From an uncultured Neisseriaceae bacterium (GTDB lineage: Bacteria > Pseudomonadota > Gammaproteobacteria > Burkholderiales > UBA11063): DNA of 5,995 nt. The DNA is taken from the NCBI GenBank assembly GCA_937952895.1, contig CALFYC010000106.1, positions 1-5,995 of the forward strand, read 5' to 3'. The position numbers and the translations under genes were made by a program. How positions within the stretch are numbered: position 1 is the first letter of the stretch; every line of letters begins with the position of its first letter. The notes beneath the pieces are model-generated. The model did not search any database, was not told the DNA's origin, and saw nothing but the letters and a program-made list of their open reading frames with translations. This document shows, in pieces, positions 4,346 through 5,995 of this stretch.

Positions 4346-5995
4346 TCACAAAGTACAACTTCCACCTGCACATCCTTTTTCTTCTTCATTTATTATATCA
4401 ACTCCAGCAAAAACATTTAGATAATATCTGGTTTTAACTCCAAGAGAAGCAGCGTACAAGAAATCATTCATAAGTTTTTTGCCACTAACTTTGCGTTTAG
4501 ATCCATCATTGTTATATTTTAAATACAAATCAGCAGATATAGCTTGTCCAGTGAATTTTTGAAATATAGCATACATATCTATTAAATCTTTAGAATCAAT
4601 AGTTTCAGCAAGTTGATATTGGTATTTAAGATCTTCCCAATTAGGGGCTATAAAAACATTCTTATCAGTCCCATTGGTTTTAATTACAATGCCTTTTCTT
4701 ATTGGATATAAACTATTAGTTACATTAGAAGCTAAACTACTAGACTCTGCTGGCATATGCGCCTCAAGCACAGAGAATGCAAGACCACCAAGATTAATAA
4801 TTTGAGATCTTAATAATTCCCAATCATAGATTAATTTATTTTCGACGACAGAATCAACAGATTTTTTATATGTATCTATTGGCAACCAACCATTAGGATA
4901 TTTAGTCTTATGAGTCCATAAACAAACACCTTTTTCACCAGTTATTTTAATAGCAGCCTTATGTAAGAAATAAGAATGTCTTTCCGCAACTTTATGGATA
5001 TAAGCTTTACCAGAAGGATGGTCATAAACAAATCCCTTATTTGCCATATCATAAGCTAAATTAACAACACCAACACCAGCAGACATTCTAGCTTTTGCAG
5101 AATATTCCAAACTGGGAAATGGATAATTCATGATATTAATAGCTTCATATATTATAGCTAAACAATAATAAGCAGCCATTTCATAATGAGCATCATCTTT
5201 AATTCTTCCTTGACATATAGCCATTAAATTACACAAGCCAATTTCACCATCTGAATCATTTTTAAATAGCTCTAATACGTGAGAATATGGAGAAGTTGGA
5301 ACAACCACCTCCTTGCACAAATTGGAAGAATAAATTTTATCCAAAAACGGAGTGTGCCTATTTATTTCATATATATTATGATGATAAGATCTTCCAGTTT
5401 CTGGCGCTTCTTTTAAAAAAGCAAAAGCTATTTTTCTTGCAGAAACAAACTTCTTCGGAATTGAATCATCTTTCTCATACTTCTGATAAAGAGATCTAAA
5501 TAAATTTAAATCGTTACCATAGAAAGCATCCCACAAATCTTTTGCATAGTAATAACTAATAAGCATCCAATCTTCATTATTTGCAACTTTATATGCAAAA
5601 TAATCATTATACCCAGTAGAGTAATCTATATTTGGTATTCTTTTTTCAGCTATAGACATAGGATTTCTTAATGAAATTAAATCAAATATTTCTGGATCAA
5701 GAACAGAATAATGGACAGTAGCAGCACCAGATCTAGCACCTTGCTTATTAGCAAGAAGGACACCCTCTAGGGAACGATAATAAGGTATCTTTCCTTGATG
5801 AATAATAGAGCCATCACGAACTGGATCACCTATGCTGCGAGTTTGTAAATGAGCACCAATACCAGCAGACATTGCTGTCATCATGTAGGCTATGTGATCT
5901 CCTGCAGCAAGCGAGCCAATATTATCGCTAGATGTGTATAAACAGCATGAGCTTAAGCCTCTATGCTTTGTTCCAAAATATAGCATGTATGGAGT
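4346..5995 (-). CDS. nrdA: Ribonucleotide reductase class I alpha subunit (NrdA), C-terminal ~550 residues, 5' end missing
   Basis: NrdA is the catalytic subunit that reduces NDPs to dNDPs. The frame stays open to the window edge (codons TPY before the Met at 5984-5986), and that Met is internal: TPYM matches TPVM before the first active-site cysteine in E. coli. About 210 N-terminal residues, including any ATP-cone regulatory domain, are therefore off the edge. Counting from that Met: C14 in LSSCC (E. coli C225), N222-C224-E226 in SNLCKEVVVPT (N437, thiyl C439, E441), C252 in GEIGLCNL (C462), MPAESSS at 411-417, the radical-transfer pair Y521-Y522 (Y730/Y731) and the redox-shuttle tail CAGGSC at 539-544 (CX4C, like CESGAC). 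All catalytic residues in view are intact, so the enzyme should be active and recycled by thioredoxin or glutaredoxin. No intein or intron interrupts it. nrdB follows immediately, and the promoter must lie outside the window. Confidence 0.95.
   Translation of the reverse strand, partial: TPYMLYFGTKHRGLSSCCLYTSSDNIGSLAAGDHIAYMMTAMSAGIGAHLQTRSIGDPVRDGSIIHQGKIPYYRSLEGVLLANKQGARSGAATVHYSVLDPEIFDLISLRNPMSIAEKRIPNIDYSTGYNDYFAYKVANNEDWMLISYYYAKDLWDAFYGNDLNLFRSLYQKYEKDDSIPKKFVSARKIAFAFLKEAPETGRSYHHNIYEINRHTPFLDKIYSSNLCKEVVVPTSPYSHVLELFKNDSDGEIGLCNLMAICQGRIKDDAHYEMAAYYCLAIIYEAINIMNYPFPSLEYSAKARMSAGVGVVNLAYDMANKGFVYDHPSGKAYIHKVAERHSYFLHKAAIKITGEKGVCLWTHKTKYPNGWLPIDTYKKSVDSVVENKLIYDWELLRSQIINLGGLAFSVLEAHMPAESSSLASNVTNSLYPIRKGIVIKTNGTDKNVFIAPNWEDLKYQYQLAETIDSKDLIDMYAIFQKFTGQAISADLYLKYNNDGSKRKVSGKKLMNDFLYAASLGVKTRYYLNVFAGVDIINEEEKGCAGGSCTL

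Noticed and set aside
5287..5499. Plus-strand open frame of 70 codons opposite nrdA.
   Set aside because: It is antisense to well-conserved NrdA sequence (around EKDDSIPKK and the TGRSYHHN segment), so it is a shadow frame.
3242..5995. Possible intein, group I intron or homing endonuclease in nrdA or nrdB, which are common phage insertion sites.
   Set aside because: Both coding regions run without interruption through all conserved motifs in view, and the nrdA-nrdB gap is only 3 nt. An insertion in the missing nrdA 5' part cannot be excluded.

Overview
The window looks like a piece of an AT-rich tailed-phage (Caudoviricetes-type) genome, most likely a contig assembled from short reads: its first 15 bases match the end of an Illumina adapter. 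The evidence for a phage is the packing, with no non-coding gap beyond a few bases. Two genes of virion-protein character on the + strand face a compressed minus-strand operon for nucleotide metabolism. The host cannot be named. An oxygen-dependent class Ia-type ribonucleotide reductase and low GC (20-25% in sampled lines of the first gene, 33-40% in sampled lines of the minus-strand genes, counted by hand) fit an aerobic, AT-rich host, but that is inference.

Left part, + strand (about 17-1722): the 3' portion of a beta-rich, probably tail or baseplate protein whose beginning lies off the left edge, followed through a 1-nt TAATG overlap by a 146-residue protein with a compact N-terminal part and a helical, probably coiled-coil C-terminus.

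Right part, minus strand, read from right to left (5995 down to 1696): nrdA (5' end missing at the window edge), nrdB, a short all-alpha protein of the phage dATP/dGTP diphosphohydrolase (DUF5664, MazZ-related) family, then three unrecognised genes of 72, 78 and 266 codons. NrdA and NrdB form a class I ribonucleotide reductase that makes dNDPs from NDPs. The diphosphohydrolase relative would trim or redirect the purine dNTP pool. The three unknown genes are tied to this set by four successive 8-nt start/stop overlaps of the form ATGNNTAA, all in the same phase, so they are co-transcribed and probably translationally coupled.

The two modules converge and overlap by 27 nt at 1696-1722. A perfect 8-bp GC-rich hairpin at 1773-1794, with a T-rich tail on the minus strand, sits inside the last minus-strand gene. 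No tRNA, CRISPR array, insertion sequence, intein or homing endonuclease was seen. The points most worth a second look are the three unknown operon genes, the repeated overlap architecture, an ExxxH instead of ExxH metal motif in NrdB, and the intragenic terminator-like hairpin.
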